In this document: piece after piece, positions 37,887-47,862 of the stretch
Layout: each line of letters opens with the position of its first letter
How positions within the stretch are numbered: the stretch's first letter is position 1
NCBI RefSeq assembly: GCF_030913655.1
Contig: NZ_CP133189.1
Location: forward strand, 3,310,501-3,374,500
DNA length: 64,000 bases
DNA from: Clostridium sp. MB40-C1
GTDB taxonomy: Bacteria; Bacillota; Clostridia; Clostridiales; Clostridiaceae
Direction of reading: 5' to 3'
Notes under the pieces: model-generated
Seen by the model: only the letters and a program-made list of their open reading frames with translations
Databases searched by the model: none
Told to the model about the DNA's origin: nothing
Program-made: the position numbers and the translations under genes

Positions 37887-38933
37887 TCAATTTTCATTTA
37901 AAATTCTAGGTATACTACTATCTAATAAAATTGGACTTATAGGTATTTCAACAACAATATTATTACGAATTTCGTATCCAATTTTATCTAAAGATATTAT
38001 TGAACAATTCATGTTTGGCGTGCATAATAATTCTAATGCAATTTTATTATAAAAAACATTATTATGTGGTTTAAATGATTTTTTTATTGCTTTTAATATG
38101 TTAATTATAAAACTATTTTTTATTTCTAAAGTGCATCCAAATTTATTGATGATACCACATTCAATTATTCCAACCCTAGTTCCCTTTTTTATTTTAAACT
38201 TTGATCCATATCCAATATATCCATTCTCTTTTATAAAATATTCTTTTACTACTTTTGCTTTAATATTAAATACTTTTTTGAAGCCATGAGAAATACCATC
38301 ATATCCATATAGGATATTTCCTGCTCTAACCATCGTTGTCCAGCTTGCATATTCACGTAATTTTTCTATTAAAATACCTTTAGAGTTTAAACAATGCCAA
38401 TGTTTAATTTCTGGCATAGAATTATATAACTCTTTTAGGATGTCTATTTGTCTCATAGTTTTTTTTATATTGTTTGTATTATGTAAATGAGTATATATTC
38501 CTTCTATAATGATGTTGTTTTTTTCTTCTTTAATTTTTTTTATTATTTTATACACTTCGCTGTAAGATAATCCTAACCTATTCATTCCAGTATCTATGTA
38601 TATATGAACTCTATATGTAATGTCTCCATTAAATAAATCTATATCATTTGTGCTATCAACAGTATAGATATAATTATTACGATGAATTTCTGATAAAGTA
38701 CAGACTGGAGTCATTATTAAAATATCTTTATTTGTATCTAAGGCTTTTGCTTCTTCAAGTGAAGCTACGGCAAAAACATCAATATTTTCTTCTATAGCTT
38801 TAGAAACGTTTTTAATTCCTAAACCGTATCCATTTGATTTAACTACACTTATAAGAGGTTTATTAGTAAGTTCTTTAATTCTTTTTATGTTTTCATTAAG
38901 TAAATTTTTATCTATGTCACACCACAAATTCAT
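37887..38933 (-). CDS. alanine-racemase-family PLP protein
   Basis: 348 residues with the fold-type III racemase architecture. The PLP lysine is in SVVKSNGYGLG (canonical VVKANAYGHG), followed by IDTGMNRLGL and the cofactor-contact MVRAGNILYGYDG. The second-domain tyrosine is in GYIGYGSKFKI. It is somewhat short (usual 370-390) and divergent, with mostly N/I/K-rich sequence. The housekeeping alr in Clostridium is normally better conserved, so this may be a spore-type or secondary alanine or serine racemase. ATG at 38933 has GAGG 7 bases upstream; the frame is open from a TTG at 38939. It could alternatively be a YggS-like carrier protein, but the second domain argues against that. Confidence 0.8.
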   Translation of the reverse strand: MNLWCDIDKNLLNENIKRIKELTNKPLISVVKSNGYGLGIKNVSKAIEENIDVFAVASLEEAKALDTNKDILIMTPVCTLSEIHRNNYIYTVDSTNDIDLFNGDITYRVHIYIDTGMNRLGLSYSEVYKIIKKIKEEKNNIIIEGIYTHLHNTNNIKKTMRQIDILKELYNSMPEIKHWHCLNSKGILIEKLREYASWTTMVRAGNILYGYDGISHGFKKVFNIKAKVVKEYFIKENGYIGYGSKFKIKKGTRVGIIECGIINKFGCTLEIKNSFIINILKAIKKSFKPHNNVFYNKIALELLCTPNMNCSIISLDKIGYEIRNNIVVEIPISPILLDSSIPRILNEN

Positions 38934-39403
38934 ATGCAAACCTCATTTCATTTTCAAACAATCGTAAAAATCCACACATATTTTACACCATACCTCTATG
39001 AAATATTAATAATAGTTATATGTTAATTAGTTGTTAACTTATAGCCAATATTAAATTTACAGTAAACAAATTTCAAACTTTGCTATAACTTGTTTCAAAG
39101 TTGTAAATTATTACTGGGGTTTATATACATATATAGTAGGAATGTGGAGCAATGTACTTAATAAAAATATAAAAATAATTGATTAATATTAGATAAATCA
39201 ATTATTAAAATTACATATATCCATGTTTTTGAAGATTATGAAAAGTAAATTTTTAAATTTACTAAAACTGAAAAATAAGTCCTTAACGAAAAAATTATTT
39301 TCGTTAAGGACTTATTTTTACTTCATTTAGAGATTTTCTAACCTAAGTAAGAAAACCACCATATTATGGTTATTAGCAATTATAATGAAAGAAAGGTGAT
39401 CCT
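38934..39403. other. gene-free interval (470 bp) with one terminator
   Basis: Holds the terminator at 39270-39320, in the 3' flank of murC. The rest is AT-rich; there is no RNA gene or repeat that I can recognise. The racemase-like gene promoter must lie in the left half. Confidence 0.6.
39270..39320. terminator. bidirectional terminator 3' of murC
   Basis: AAAATAAGTCCTTAACGAAAA pairs with TTTTCGTTAAGGACTTATTTTT, a 20-bp stem. There are A and T runs on the two sides. Confidence 0.85.
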
Positions 39404-40780
39404 TTATTTTGATAGGAACATTTCACCTACTTTATAAACATCTCCAGCACCTATAGTCATTAATAAATCGCCTTCTTTTAATTCATTTTTTAAGAATGTA
39501 GTTATATCTTGGAAGCTGTGTAGGTTTTTACAGTTTACACCATTTTTTCTGATTTTATTTCCAAGCTTATCCGAACTTACTATTCCGGTATCTTTTTCTC
39601 TTGCTGCATATATATCTGCTAAAACTAATGTATCTACATTAAAAAATGATTCAGCAAAATCATCAAATAAACTTATTGTCCTAGAATAAGTATGAGGTTG
39701 AAATACGCAAAAAATTCTATTATGAGGAAAATTTTTGGCAGCATTAAGAGCAGCTTTTATTTCAGTAGGATGATGAGCATAGTCATCAATTACTGTTATT
39801 CCATTTAGTTTACCTTTAATCTCAAAACGTCTATGAGTTCCAAAAAAAGTAGAAAGACCATTTATAATGGAATTTTTATCTATACCCAACCCTAAAGCAG
39901 CACTTATGCTAGCTAGAGAGTTTAGTATATTATGTTCACCAGGGACTTTTAAATTTATCTCAAATAATTTTTCGCCTTTATTGTACACATCAAAAGATGG
40001 AAGACCTTTTGAATTATATGATATGTTTTTAGCACAAATATCTCCTGAGTTTATACCAAAGGTAATTATGTTACAATCAACTTCCTTGCATACTTTTTCA
40101 GATCTAGTATCGTCTGAATTTATTACAAGATATCCGTCTTTAGGGATAAGCTTTGCGAATTTAATAAACGTATTTTCAATATCGTTAATATCTTTATAAA
40201 AGTCTAAATGATCTGCTTCGATGTTAAGTATTATACCTACATATGGATAGAACTTTAAGAAAGAAGCTTTATATTCACATGCTTCTGTAATAAAATAATC
40301 ACTATTTCCCACTCTAACATTACCATCTATTATATCTAGATTGCCTCCAACAAGTATTGTAGGGTCTAAATTTGCACTTAATGTTATATGAGAAACCATA
40401 GAAGTAGTTGTGGTTTTACCATGAGTACCTGAGATCGCTATATTATACTTATGACCTTTCATTATTTCACCAAGGAACTCTGCCCTGTCGCAAAGAGGTA
40501 TGTTTGATTGTTTTGCTTTAATTATTTCAGGGTTATCCTCAGAAATAGCAGCAGTATATACAACTAAGTCAACGTCTATAATATTTTCACTGCTGTGGCC
40601 TATATATATTTCAGCACCTTCCTCTCTAAGCTTAAGAGTAAGTTCTGATTCACTTCTATCAGAACCAGAAACTTTGTATCCGTTACTTAGTAATATTTCA
40701 GCAAGGCCACTCATACTTACGCCACCTATACCTATAAAATGTATTTTTTTGTGTGTATCTTTTAGAAAATTAAATGACAT
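39404..40780 (-). CDS. murC: UDP-N-acetylmuramate--L-alanine ligase
   Basis: Mur ligase of 458 residues that adds L-alanine to UDP-MurNAc with ATP, the first amino-acid step of the peptidoglycan stem. The UDP-binding Rossmann motif is [19 protein letters not shown]. The ATP-binding P-loop is [12 protein letters not shown], the central motif is [10 protein letters not shown], and the C-terminal region has [12 protein letters not shown] and FQPHTYSR. Length is normal. It is transcribed divergently from purR, as in other clostridia, with a GGAGTT-type ribosome binding site. Confidence 0.97.
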   Translation of the reverse strand: MSFNFLKDTHKKIHFIGIGGVSMSGLAEILLSNGYKVSGSDRSESELTLKLREEGAEIYIGHSSENIIDVDLVVYTAAISEDNPEIIKAKQSNIPLCDRAEFLGEIMKGHKYNIAISGTHGKTTTTSMVSHITLSANLDPTILVGGNLDIIDGNVRVGNSDYFITEACEYKASFLKFYPYVGIILNIEADHLDFYKDINDIENTFIKFAKLIPKDGYLVINSDDTRSEKVCKEVDCNIITFGINSGDICAKNISYNSKGLPSFDVYNKGEKLFEINLKVPGEHNILNSLASISAALGLGIDKNSIINGLSTFFGTHRRFEIKGKLNGITVIDDYAHHPTEIKAALNAAKNFPHNRIFCVFQPHTYSRTISLFDDFAESFFNVDTLVLADIYAAREKDTGIVSSDKLGNKIRKNGVNCKNLHSFQDITTFLKNELKEGDLLMTIGAGDVYKVGEMFLSK

Positions 40781-41114
40781 ATAATCAACTCCTTAAAAAA
40801 CAATACCTATTAAATCATTATATACAAAAATTTAAAAAAGCAATACATAATTATTGATAATAAATTTTAAATTTATGAAAATAACCCAAAAATAAATTTG
40901 AAATTGGATATATTTCAAAAAAATTTCATTTTCTATATTATATAGTATAATTACAAAAATGAAATTAATAATTTAAAATTCAACTTGAAAGGTGCTAATA
41001 TAAATATAAATAAGTGTAAAATTTTATTGATAATAAAATGATTTTGGAATAAAATATGAATAATAAGATGGAATTTTAAAAGAAAATTCGTGAAATTAAG
41101 GATAGGAGATAGAT
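40781..41114. other. divergent promoter region murC/purR (334 bp)
   Basis: AT-rich. It contains TATATAGTATAATT near 40940-40955, suitable as -10 elements, and an inverted repeat TTGAAAT-N7-ATTTCAA around 40900-40920. No PurBox (CGAA pair) could be recognised with confidence. Confidence 0.4.
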
Positions 41115-41933
41115 ATGCAAAAGTTTAATAGAAATCAAAGAATTACATCAATAACAAAAATATTAATAGAAAATCCTAATAAAATTATAAATTTAAATAG
41201 ATTTACACAATTATTTAATGCTGCTAAATCTACTATAAGTGAGGACATAGTAGTTATTAGGGAGACGTTTAGTAGACTTTCTTTTGGAAACATAGAGACT
41301 ATACCAGGAGCTGCTGGTGGTATTAAATACAATTGTGGTATATCTAAAGAAAAAACTTTAGAATTTGCCGAAGAATTATGTATAATTTTACAAGATAAGC
41401 AAAGAATAGTACCAGGAGAGTTTATGTATATAAGTGATATAATGTTTAATCCACAAATAATTCAAAATGCTGCTGTAATTTTAGCGTCTAAATTTAATAA
41501 AGATAATGTGGATTATGTTGTAACTGTGGAAACAAAGGGTATACCCTTAGCTTATGAAGTGGCTAAGATGTTGGGTGTTAATTTAGTCATTGTAAGAAGG
41601 GATAACAAAGTTACAGAAGGCCCCACAGTAGCTATAAATTATGTTTCAGGATCTAATAAAAGAATTCAAACAATGTCACTCTCTAAGAGATCAATAAAAA
41701 AAGGAAGTAGATGCATTTTTATAGATGATTTTATGAAGGCAGGAGGCACTGCTCTTGGTATAATAAATTTATTAAAAGAGTTTGAAAGTGAATTAGTAGG
41801 AATAGGAGTATTAATTGATAATATAGGTACTGAAAAGAAATTAGTTCGGGATTATACATCTATTATTAAGTTCAATGGAATAGATGAAGAAGATAATCCA
41901 ATATTATATCCAGATAAAAGTTTTAAAAAATAA
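41115..41933 (+). CDS. purR: pur operon repressor
   Basis: Transcription factor of 272 residues. The N-terminal winged helix is at about 1-75 (FNRNQRITSITKILIENP, NAAKSTISEDIVVIRE), and the C-terminal domain is a phosphoribosyltransferase fold with the PRPP-binding loop CIFIDDFMKAGGTA at about residue 200. PRPP prevents DNA binding in Bacillus, so this protein represses purine genes when PRPP is low. Gene order purR-spoVG-glmU-prs is conserved with Bacillus and other clostridia. The ATG has GGATAGGAGAT upstream. Confidence 0.95.
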   Translation: MQKFNRNQRITSITKILIENPNKIINLNRFTQLFNAAKSTISEDIVVIRETFSRLSFGNIETIPGAAGGIKYNCGISKEKTLEFAEELCIILQDKQRIVPGEFMYISDIMFNPQIIQNAAVILASKFNKDNVDYVVTVETKGIPLAYEVAKMLGVNLVIVRRDNKVTEGPTVAINYVSGSNKRIQTMSLSKRSIKKGSRCIFIDDFMKAGGTALGIINLLKEFESELVGIGVLIDNIGTEKKLVRDYTSIIKFNGIDEEDNPILYPDKSFKK

Positions 41934-42022
41934 AATTTTCTAAAAATTTATTCTTATTTTAGAAGGAAAAAAATAAATCATGGAGAATAGTATATGTAAA
42001 GCATCTTTGGAGGTGGAATTCT

Positions 42023-42328
42023 ATGCAAATTACTGATGTAAGAATTAGGAAAATTTCTGCGGAAGGGAAGATGAAAGCTATTGTATCTGTGACTTTTGAT
42101 AATGAATTTGTTGTTCATGATATAAAGGTTATAGAAGGTCAAAATGGTCTTTTCATAGCAATGCCTAGTAGAAAAACTCCTGCTGGAGAGTTTAAAGATA
42201 TAGCTCATCCAATCAATACTGATACTAGACAAAAGATTCAAAAGGCTATATTGGATGAATACGAAATCGTTAAAAATGAAACAGATACTGAGAATGGTGA
42301 AGAAATAGCATTTGAAAGTGAAGAATAG
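42023..42328 (+). CDS. spoVG: septation regulator SpoVG
   Basis: Small nucleic-acid-binding protein of 101 residues. The family pattern [20 protein letters not shown] and the sequence [20 protein letters not shown] are near-diagnostic. In Bacillus it affects asymmetric septation and is transcribed by sigma-H; related proteins bind RNA and DNA. The tail (85-101) is acidic and variable as in other members. The ATG has a GGAGGTGG ribosome binding site 8 bases upstream, and a terminator follows the stop almost at once. Confidence 0.97.
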   Translation: MQITDVRIRKISAEGKMKAIVSVTFDNEFVVHDIKVIEGQNGLFIAMPSRKTPAGEFKDIAHPINTDTRQKIQKAILDEYEIVKNETDTENGEEIAFESEE

Positions 42329-42329
42329 A

Positions 42330-42360
42330 AGGGGGTATATACCCCTTTTTATTTCTTTTT
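42330..42360 (+). terminator. terminator after spoVG
   Basis: GGGGGTATATACCCC palindrome followed by TTTTTATTTCTTTTT, immediately after the spoVG stop codon. Confidence 0.9.
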
Positions 42361-42510
42361 GTAAGAATATAATAAATTATCCATTGTATAAACTGTATTA
42401 TATGGTTGAAAAAATCTATTATATAAAATATAATATAATAGGCGTGAACATTAAAAGTTACCACGTATATCTTAAAAAGATAATTAATACCATGTAAAGA
42501 GGTGTTAGAT

Positions 42511-43881
42511 TTGTATAAATGTTCTGTTATACTTGCTGCTGGAAAAGGTAAAAGAATGAAAACAAAGTTACCAAAAGTATTACATAAAGTTTGCGGCAAA
42601 GAAATGGTAAATCATGTTATAGATACTTTAAAAAAATGTGACATAGAAGATATAAATGTAGTTATTGGAAATGGAGCCGAAGAAGTAAAAAAAGCTACAG
42701 AAGATAGAACAGTTTATTATTCATTACAAACAGAACAGCTAGGAACAGGCCATGCCCTTATTTGTTCTAAAGACTTTTTTAAGGACAAGAAGGGGATTTT
42801 AACTGTTTTTACTGGGGATGCTCCTCTCATAACAGAGGAAAGTGTTAAAAAGCTTATGGAGTTTCATGTAAAAGGAAATTATAAAGCAACCATACTTACT
42901 TCTTTAGTGGAAGATGCAACTGGATATGGGAGAATAATAAGAAGTGAGAGTGGAGAAGTAGAAAAAATAGTTGAGCATAAAGACTGTACTGAAGAAGAAT
43001 TAAAGGTTAATGAAATAAATTCAGGAATGTACTGTTTTGACATAGAAGAACTTGTTACTAATCTAGATAAGTTAAGTAATAATAATTCCCAAGGAGAATA
43101 TTATTTAACTGATGTTATAGAAATATTAAAGAATGAAGATCATAAGGTCGGAGCTATAGATATTGATGCTGATGAAATCAAAGGGGTTAACTCAAGAGTT
43201 CAATTAGCTGAAGCTGAAGAAATAATGAGAAACAGGATTAATAAGAAGCACATGGAAAATGGTGTCACAATTATAGATCCTAGAACTACTTATATAGGTG
43301 ATGAAGCAAAGATAGGGGAAGATACAATAATATATCCTGGAAATGTAATTGAAGGAAAAACAATTATAAAGGGATACTGTGTTCTTTATCCTAATTCAAG
43401 AATAAAGGATAGTATAATTGAAGAGGGAGTTACAATCCAAAGTTCGGTTATATTAGAAAGCTGTATTGGAGAAAATACTACTGTTGGTCCATTTGCTTAT
43501 GTTAGACCAGAAAGCCAAATCGGTAAAAATGTAAGAATTGGAGATTTTGTGGAAATTAAGAAGTCTAAGATAGATGATAACACAAAAGTATCTCATCTAA
43601 CCTATATAGGAGATGCGGAAGTGGGAAGTGGATGTAATTTTGGATGTGGAACTGTAGTAGTTAACTACGACGGTAAACATAAAAATAAGACTATAATAGG
43701 GAATGATTCTTTTATAGGTTGCAATGTTAACTTAGTTTCACCAGTAGAAGTTGAAGATAATACTTATATAGCAGCTGGTTCAACTATTACTAAAAAAGTT
43801 CCTAGTGGAGCTTTAGCTGTTGCTAGAGCAAAACAAGTTAATAAAGAAGGCTGGATGGATAAAAGCGGACTAAAGAAATAA
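42511..43881 (+). CDS. glmU: bifunctional UDP-GlcNAc pyrophosphorylase / glucosamine-1-phosphate acetyltransferase
   Basis: Enzyme of 456 residues making UDP-GlcNAc for cell-wall synthesis. The N-terminal uridyltransferase has [25 protein letters not shown] and TGDAPL. The C-terminal left-handed beta-helix has hexapeptide repeats, with the catalytic and acetyl-CoA region [20 protein letters not shown] and [14 protein letters not shown] set the start at TTG 42511 because AGAGGTG lies 6 bases before it and the protein then begins [13 protein letters not shown] as in relatives. A GTG at 42502 overlaps the ribosome binding site. Confidence 0.96.
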   Translation: MYKCSVILAAGKGKRMKTKLPKVLHKVCGKEMVNHVIDTLKKCDIEDINVVIGNGAEEVKKATEDRTVYYSLQTEQLGTGHALICSKDFFKDKKGILTVFTGDAPLITEESVKKLMEFHVKGNYKATILTSLVEDATGYGRIIRSESGEVEKIVEHKDCTEEELKVNEINSGMYCFDIEELVTNLDKLSNNNSQGEYYLTDVIEILKNEDHKVGAIDIDADEIKGVNSRVQLAEAEEIMRNRINKKHMENGVTIIDPRTTYIGDEAKIGEDTIIYPGNVIEGKTIIKGYCVLYPNSRIKDSIIEEGVTIQSSVILESCIGENTTVGPFAYVRPESQIGKNVRIGDFVEIKKSKIDDNTKVSHLTYIGDAEVGSGCNFGCGTVVVNYDGKHKNKTIIGNDSFIGCNVNLVSPVEVEDNTYIAAGSTITKKVPSGALAVARAKQVNKEGWMDKSGLKK

Positions 43882-43921
43882 AAAGTATAAAAAAGTGATA
43901 AAATTTCAAGGAGGTTTACAT

Positions 43922-44878
43922 ATGATAACCCATGGTAAAAATATAAAGATATTTACAGGTAATGCAAATCCAACTTTAGCTAAAGATATTGCTGAAAACT
44001 TAGGTATTTATGTAGGAGATTCTCAAGTTGGAAAGTTTAGTGATGGAGAGATAAGTGTAAATACTAATGAAACTGTTAGAGGAGCTGACGTCTTTGTTAT
44101 TCAATCAACAAATGCTCCAGTAAATGACAACTTGATGGAGTTATTAATAATGATAGACTCTTTCAAAAGAGCTTCTGCAGGTAGAATAACAGCAGTACTA
44201 CCTTACTACGGATATGCAAGACAAGATAGAAAAGCAAAGGCTAGAGATCCAATTACAGCTAAACTTGTTGCTGATTTAATAACTACAGCAGGTGCTGATA
44301 GAGTACTTACTATGGATTTACATGCAGCACAAATTCAAGGGTACTTTAATATACCAGTAGATAACTTAAGAGGGGCTCCAATACTTGCTAAATATTTCAT
44401 AGAAGAAGGATTTAAAGATCAAAATGATGTAGTTGTTGTATCACCAGATCTTGGTAGTGTTACTAGAGCTAGAGATTTTGCAGACAGATTAAATTGTCCT
44501 ATAGCAATAATTGACAAGAGAAGACCAAAGGCTAATGTTTGTGAAGTAATGAATATCATTGGAGATATAAAAGATAAGAAGGTTATATTAATAGATGATA
44601 TGATAGATACTGCAGGTACAATAACTAATGGTGCAAATGCGTTAATTGAAAGAGGAGCAAAAGAAGTTTATGCTTGCTGTTCACATGCTGTTTTATCAGG
44701 TCCTGCATTTGAAAGAATAGAAAGTAGTGCAATAAAGAAATTAGTTGTTTTAAATAGTATAGCATTACCAGAAGATAAAAAATCAGATAAATATGAAGTT
44801 TTATCAGTAGCTCCTATATTTGCAGAAGCTATCAAGAGAATTTATGAAGATGTTTCTATAAGCAAACTTTTCGTATAG
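43922..44878 (+). CDS. prs: ribose-phosphate pyrophosphokinase (PRPP synthase)
   Basis: Enzyme of 318 residues that makes PRPP from ribose-5-phosphate and ATP. Conserved parts: [13 protein letters not shown], the PRPP/Mg site [28 protein letters not shown], and the PRPP-binding loop [15 protein letters not shown]. Its product is the effector of PurR encoded just upstream. The ATG 43922 has CAAGGAGG 6 bases before it; an open frame begins 27 bases earlier, without a ribosome binding site. It is linked to glmU with a 40-base gap, so they probably form an operon. Confidence 0.97.
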   Translation: MITHGKNIKIFTGNANPTLAKDIAENLGIYVGDSQVGKFSDGEISVNTNETVRGADVFVIQSTNAPVNDNLMELLIMIDSFKRASAGRITAVLPYYGYARQDRKAKARDPITAKLVADLITTAGADRVLTMDLHAAQIQGYFNIPVDNLRGAPILAKYFIEEGFKDQNDVVVVSPDLGSVTRARDFADRLNCPIAIIDKRRPKANVCEVMNIIGDIKDKKVILIDDMIDTAGTITNGANALIERGAKEVYACCSHAVLSGPAFERIESSAIKKLVVLNSIALPEDKKSDKYEVLSVAPIFAEAIKRIYEDVSISKLFV

Positions 44879-44879
44879 A

Positions 44880-45149
44880 GGTTGATTTTCTTCCTGATGT
44901 TAGGAAATCTTTGAATTAAGTAAAAGAATAAGCTCATAATGAAAATTTAATTTTTCATTATGAGCTTTGTTTTTGACTTAAACAAAAGAGCTGGTAAGCT
45001 CTTAAAAGCGATAGCTTATGGGAGTCATCTCTTAACTTAAGATTAAAAGATAGTTGCTATAAAATACTGAATAAACATACATACTACCGATAAAAGTCTG
45101 AAAAAACGGTTTAGTTTAAAGATTTTCTGACGTTAGGAGGAAAATCATC
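44880..45149 (+). ncRNA. candidate structured RNA 3' of prs, closed by a 32-bp helix
   Basis: Bases 44881-44912 and 45118-45149 are inverted complements over 32 positions: 26 Watson-Crick pairs, 5 G-U pairs and 1 mismatch, with no gap. The five mismatched sites are G-U only in plus-strand RNA and would be C-A on the other strand. That points to pairing kept at RNA level. The enclosed 205 bases hold several hairpins: 16-bp AAGCTCATAATGAAAA at 44930-44967, AAGAGCT-GGTA-AGCTCTT near 44986-45003, and ATCTCTTAA / TTAAAAGAT near 45030-45055. No ORF fits. It could be a long 3'UTR or an ncRNA; no known class was recognised. Confidence 0.4.
44930..44975 (+). terminator. prs terminator
   Basis: AAGCTCATAATGAAAA / TTTTCATTATGAGCTT form a perfect 16-bp stem followed by TGTTTTTG, 50 bases after the prs stop. 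If it works fully, the larger structure around it would be made only by read-through or another promoter. Confidence 0.8.
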
Positions 45150-45209
45150 CTTTAGTAGTCCTCTTCTCCCAAATATGCATGTTAAACTGTATTAATTATA
45201 AAAAATCAA

Positions 45210-45455
45210 GGCATAGGAATAAGATTTTCTTATATATGTAGTTATCTGATTAAACTTTGAAGTAGCAATTAGAAGTACTTAAGGTGTAGAATTCTAAAAA
45301 TCCGTAATTACAGGAATGGACTCCTGCAGCCAAACTGCGTCATGGACGACGCATAGTGATGGTAGGATTTTTAGAAGGCTACGCCTTTAGTACTTCTTTG
45401 TGTGCTGAAGGTTTAATGGATAACTACATATATTTAGAAAATCTATTTCTATGCC
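45210..45455. repeat. long inverted repeat with twin-hairpin centre (MITE-like or structured RNA)
   Basis: Left arm 45210-45303 and right arm 45365-45455 are inverted copies, about 80 per cent matching by eye, starting GGCATAG and ending CTAAAAATCC. The 61-base centre holds two hairpins whose loops are identical: CAGGA-ATGGAC-TCCTG at 45311-45326 and TGCGTC-ATGGAC-GACGCA at 45336-45353. Some arm differences are G-U compatible on the plus strand. It has no ORF. It could be a non-autonomous palindromic repeat, common between clostridial genes, or a stable RNA. Confidence 0.6.
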
Positions 45456-45677
45456 GTTATTCATTATGTCATAATATTATTAAATTGTAACTTTTATTTA
45501 AACTTATTGTTTTAAAGGTTTAAAATATTATTAAATATGATAGAGTATTATTAGATAATTGTGCATAGGATAATATAATAAAAATATATTTATAAATAGT
45601 ATATTAGTTTTATTAATAAGAAAACTAATTTCATGTAAGGTATATTTTAATATTGTACAAATTTAGGGGGTAAGTTT

Positions 45678-46364
45678 ATGGATGGAATGTTGGGTAAAAT
45701 ATTGATTGTAGATGATGATGAGAATATATGTGAAGTAATAAAAATGTATTTAGAAAACTCAGGATACTCCACAAAGGTTTGCTATGATGGAAAAGAGGCA
45801 CAAGAAGCATTTGTACAGTATATGCCAGATTTGGTGCTACTTGATATTATGCTTCCTCATATAGATGGTATTGATGTGCTAAAGTGGATAAGAAAAGAAT
45901 ATGAGACTCCTGCAATAATGCTTACAGCTAAGGGAGAAACTTTTGATAAAGTTTTAGCATTAGAACTAGGAGCTGATGATTATATAGTAAAACCATTTGA
46001 ACCAAAGGAATTAATAGCTAGGGTTAAAGCTGTACTTAGAAGGTATAATGTTGAAAATGAAAATAAGGAAGTACTTAAATTTTCAGATCTTGTTATCGAT
46101 ATAAATTCATATAGTGTTACTTATGAAGGTAATGAGATTAAAATGCCTCCAAAGGAGTTTGAATTAGTATATTATCTTGCTAACAATAAAAATAGGGTTT
46201 TTACAAGAGAACAGCTACTTTGTGAAGTATGGGGATATGATTATCCAGGAGATTCAAGGACAGTAGATGTGCATATTAAAAGACTAAGAGAAAAGTTACA
46301 GGGTGGAGTAAATTGGCAGATAGAAACAGTCTGGGGTGTTGGATATAAGTTTGAGGTGAAGTAA
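45678..46364 (+). CDS. OmpR-family two-component response regulator
   Basis: DNA-binding regulator of 228 residues. The receiver domain is at about 4-120 with phospho-acceptor Asp in DLVLLDIMLPH, acidic pair VDDDE, Thr in AIMLTAKGE and Lys in YIVKPF. The C-terminal winged helix (about 130-226) has the OmpR pattern (PPKEFELVYYL, SRTVDVHIKRLREKL, WGVGYKFE). The ATG has AGGGGGTAA upstream. The cognate kinase gene begins at the base after its stop codon. The regulated genes are unknown; the htrA-like gene just downstream is a candidate target. Confidence 0.95.
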   Translation: MDGMLGKILIVDDDENICEVIKMYLENSGYSTKVCYDGKEAQEAFVQYMPDLVLLDIMLPHIDGIDVLKWIRKEYETPAIMLTAKGETFDKVLALELGADDYIVKPFEPKELIARVKAVLRRYNVENENKEVLKFSDLVIDINSYSVTYEGNEIKMPPKEFELVYYLANNKNRVFTREQLLCEVWGYDYPGDSRTVDVHIKRLREKLQGGVNWQIETVWGVGYKFEVK

Positions 46365-47783
46365 ATGAAGAAAAAGAGCTTATTTTCTAAAATGGTTGCT
46401 ACTTACACCATTATCATTACTATAAGCTTTGTTATTTTAGCTGCTTTTTTGTCTTTCTGGTTTCAAGGGTATTATTTTGAAGAAAGAGAAAAGCAGCTTT
46501 CTAGTGAGGCTCAATTAGTTGCAAATTCAGCAGTTCAGTATTTGTATGGAGAAATATCATTAAGTGAAATAAATGATGTTTTAATACATACTTCAAAATA
46601 TACCTCTTCTGACATAATGCTTTCGGATAACTATGGATACGTATATGCAGTATCCAGCCCAAAGCATAAGAAAATTATAGGTACTCAGTTGTTAACTGAG
46701 GATTTAAAAGAGCTGAGGATGGGAAAGGCAATTAAAAAAAAAGATATGTTTAATAATATATTTAGTGTTCCTGTACATATTTACGAGGTTCCTGTATTTT
46801 ATAGAGGTATATTTCAAGGAACGGTTTTTATCAGTACTAATATGAATGAAATAAAAGAGCCTTTAAATAGAGTTTATGTGATAATTTGGATATCTGCTAT
46901 CTTAGCTATAGTATTATCAAGTATTGTTATTTATTATTTTTCACAAAAGATAATAGTAAGTCCTTTAGCTAAGATTAATAATGTGGCAGATAAGATTTCT
47001 AAAGGTGAAGTAGGTAAGCGTGTAGATATAAACTCAAATGATGAGATAGGAGAGCTTGCAAATTCTTTTAATTCTATGGCAGATTCTTTAGAACGGGTAG
47101 AAGAGAATAGAAGGATATTTATTTCTAATGTTTCTCATGAACTTAGATCTCCAATAACATCTATTAAAGGATTTATAGGAGGCATTCTAGATGGGATTAT
47201 ACCAAAGGAAAAAGAAAATTATTATTTATCAGTAGCTTATGAAGAAATTCAAAGGCTAACAAGACTAATAAATGACCTTTTAGATTTATCTGCAATAGAA
47301 GCAGGAAAATTCACTTTGAATATCCAAAAATATGATATTAATGAAATTGTTCGCCTCTCTATAATTAAATTTGAAGCTATAATAAAATCAAAGAAATTAA
47401 ATGTAAATATATGGTTAGAGGATGAGGATATATTTGTCTTAGTTGATAGAGATAAAATTATACAAGTGTTAACTAATCTTATTGATAATGCAATTAAATA
47501 TGTTAGTGATGGTGGAAATATAGAGATAACTACTAAAGTAAAAGGACAAAAAGTTTTTGTATCAATATATAATGAAGGACCGTCTATTCCGCAAGAAGAA
47601 GTTAATCAAATATGGGAAAGATTTTATAAGAGTGATAAATCTAGAACATCTAAGATTAGCACGGGACTTGGACTTTCAATTGTAAGGCGAATTATAGTTC
47701 AACATGGGGAAGAAGTATGGGTAGAAAATGTTGATAAAAAGGGAGTAAAATTTATTTTCACTTTAAAAGTAGCACAAAAATAA
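46365..47783 (+). CDS. sensor histidine kinase
   Basis: Membrane kinase of 472 residues: transmembrane helix at about 13-32, extracytoplasmic sensor at about 33-165, transmembrane helix at about 167-190, HAMP at about 191-245, then HisKA with phospho-accepting His in FISNVSHELRSPITSIKGF and the ATPase with N box NLIDNAIKY, F box FYKSD and G box GLGLSIV. The arrangement is like ResE/WalK-type wall or stress sensors. Its ATG follows the response regulator stop directly, so translation is coupled. The signal is not known. Confidence 0.95.
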   Translation: MKKKSLFSKMVATYTIIITISFVILAAFLSFWFQGYYFEEREKQLSSEAQLVANSAVQYLYGEISLSEINDVLIHTSKYTSSDIMLSDNYGYVYAVSSPKHKKIIGTQLLTEDLKELRMGKAIKKKDMFNNIFSVPVHIYEVPVFYRGIFQGTVFISTNMNEIKEPLNRVYVIIWISAILAIVLSSIVIYYFSQKIIVSPLAKINNVADKISKGEVGKRVDINSNDEIGELANSFNSMADSLERVEENRRIFISNVSHELRSPITSIKGFIGGILDGIIPKEKENYYLSVAYEEIQRLTRLINDLLDLSAIEAGKFTLNIQKYDINEIVRLSIIKFEAIIKSKKLNVNIWLEDEDIFVLVDRDKIIQVLTNLIDNAIKYVSDGGNIEITTKVKGQKVFVSIYNEGPSIPQEEVNQIWERFYKSDKSRTSKISTGLGLSIVRRIIVQHGEEVWVENVDKKGVKFIFTLKVAQK

Positions 47784-47862
47784 TGTTATTAAAAATATTA
47801 TAGTTTATTAACAAATATGTAAAAAAGTTTTATTATAATGAATTTAGCAGGAGGTGAGATAT

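Larger units (their letters stand above)
44879..45677. other. large gene-free interval (799 bp) between prs and the response regulator
   Basis: Contains, left to right, the 270-bp foldable region, a pyrimidine-rich patch (TCCTCTTCTCCC near 45158), the 246-bp inverted-repeat element, and about 220 bp of AT-rich sequence that must carry the two-component promoter. No ORF with a ribosome binding site was found. It is much longer than other gaps in this window. Confidence 0.7.

Noticed and set aside
42312-42497. 61-codon ORF between spoVG and glmU
   Set aside because: It starts inside spoVG, crosses the terminator, is Tyr/Ile/Lys-rich by composition and has no ribosome binding site.
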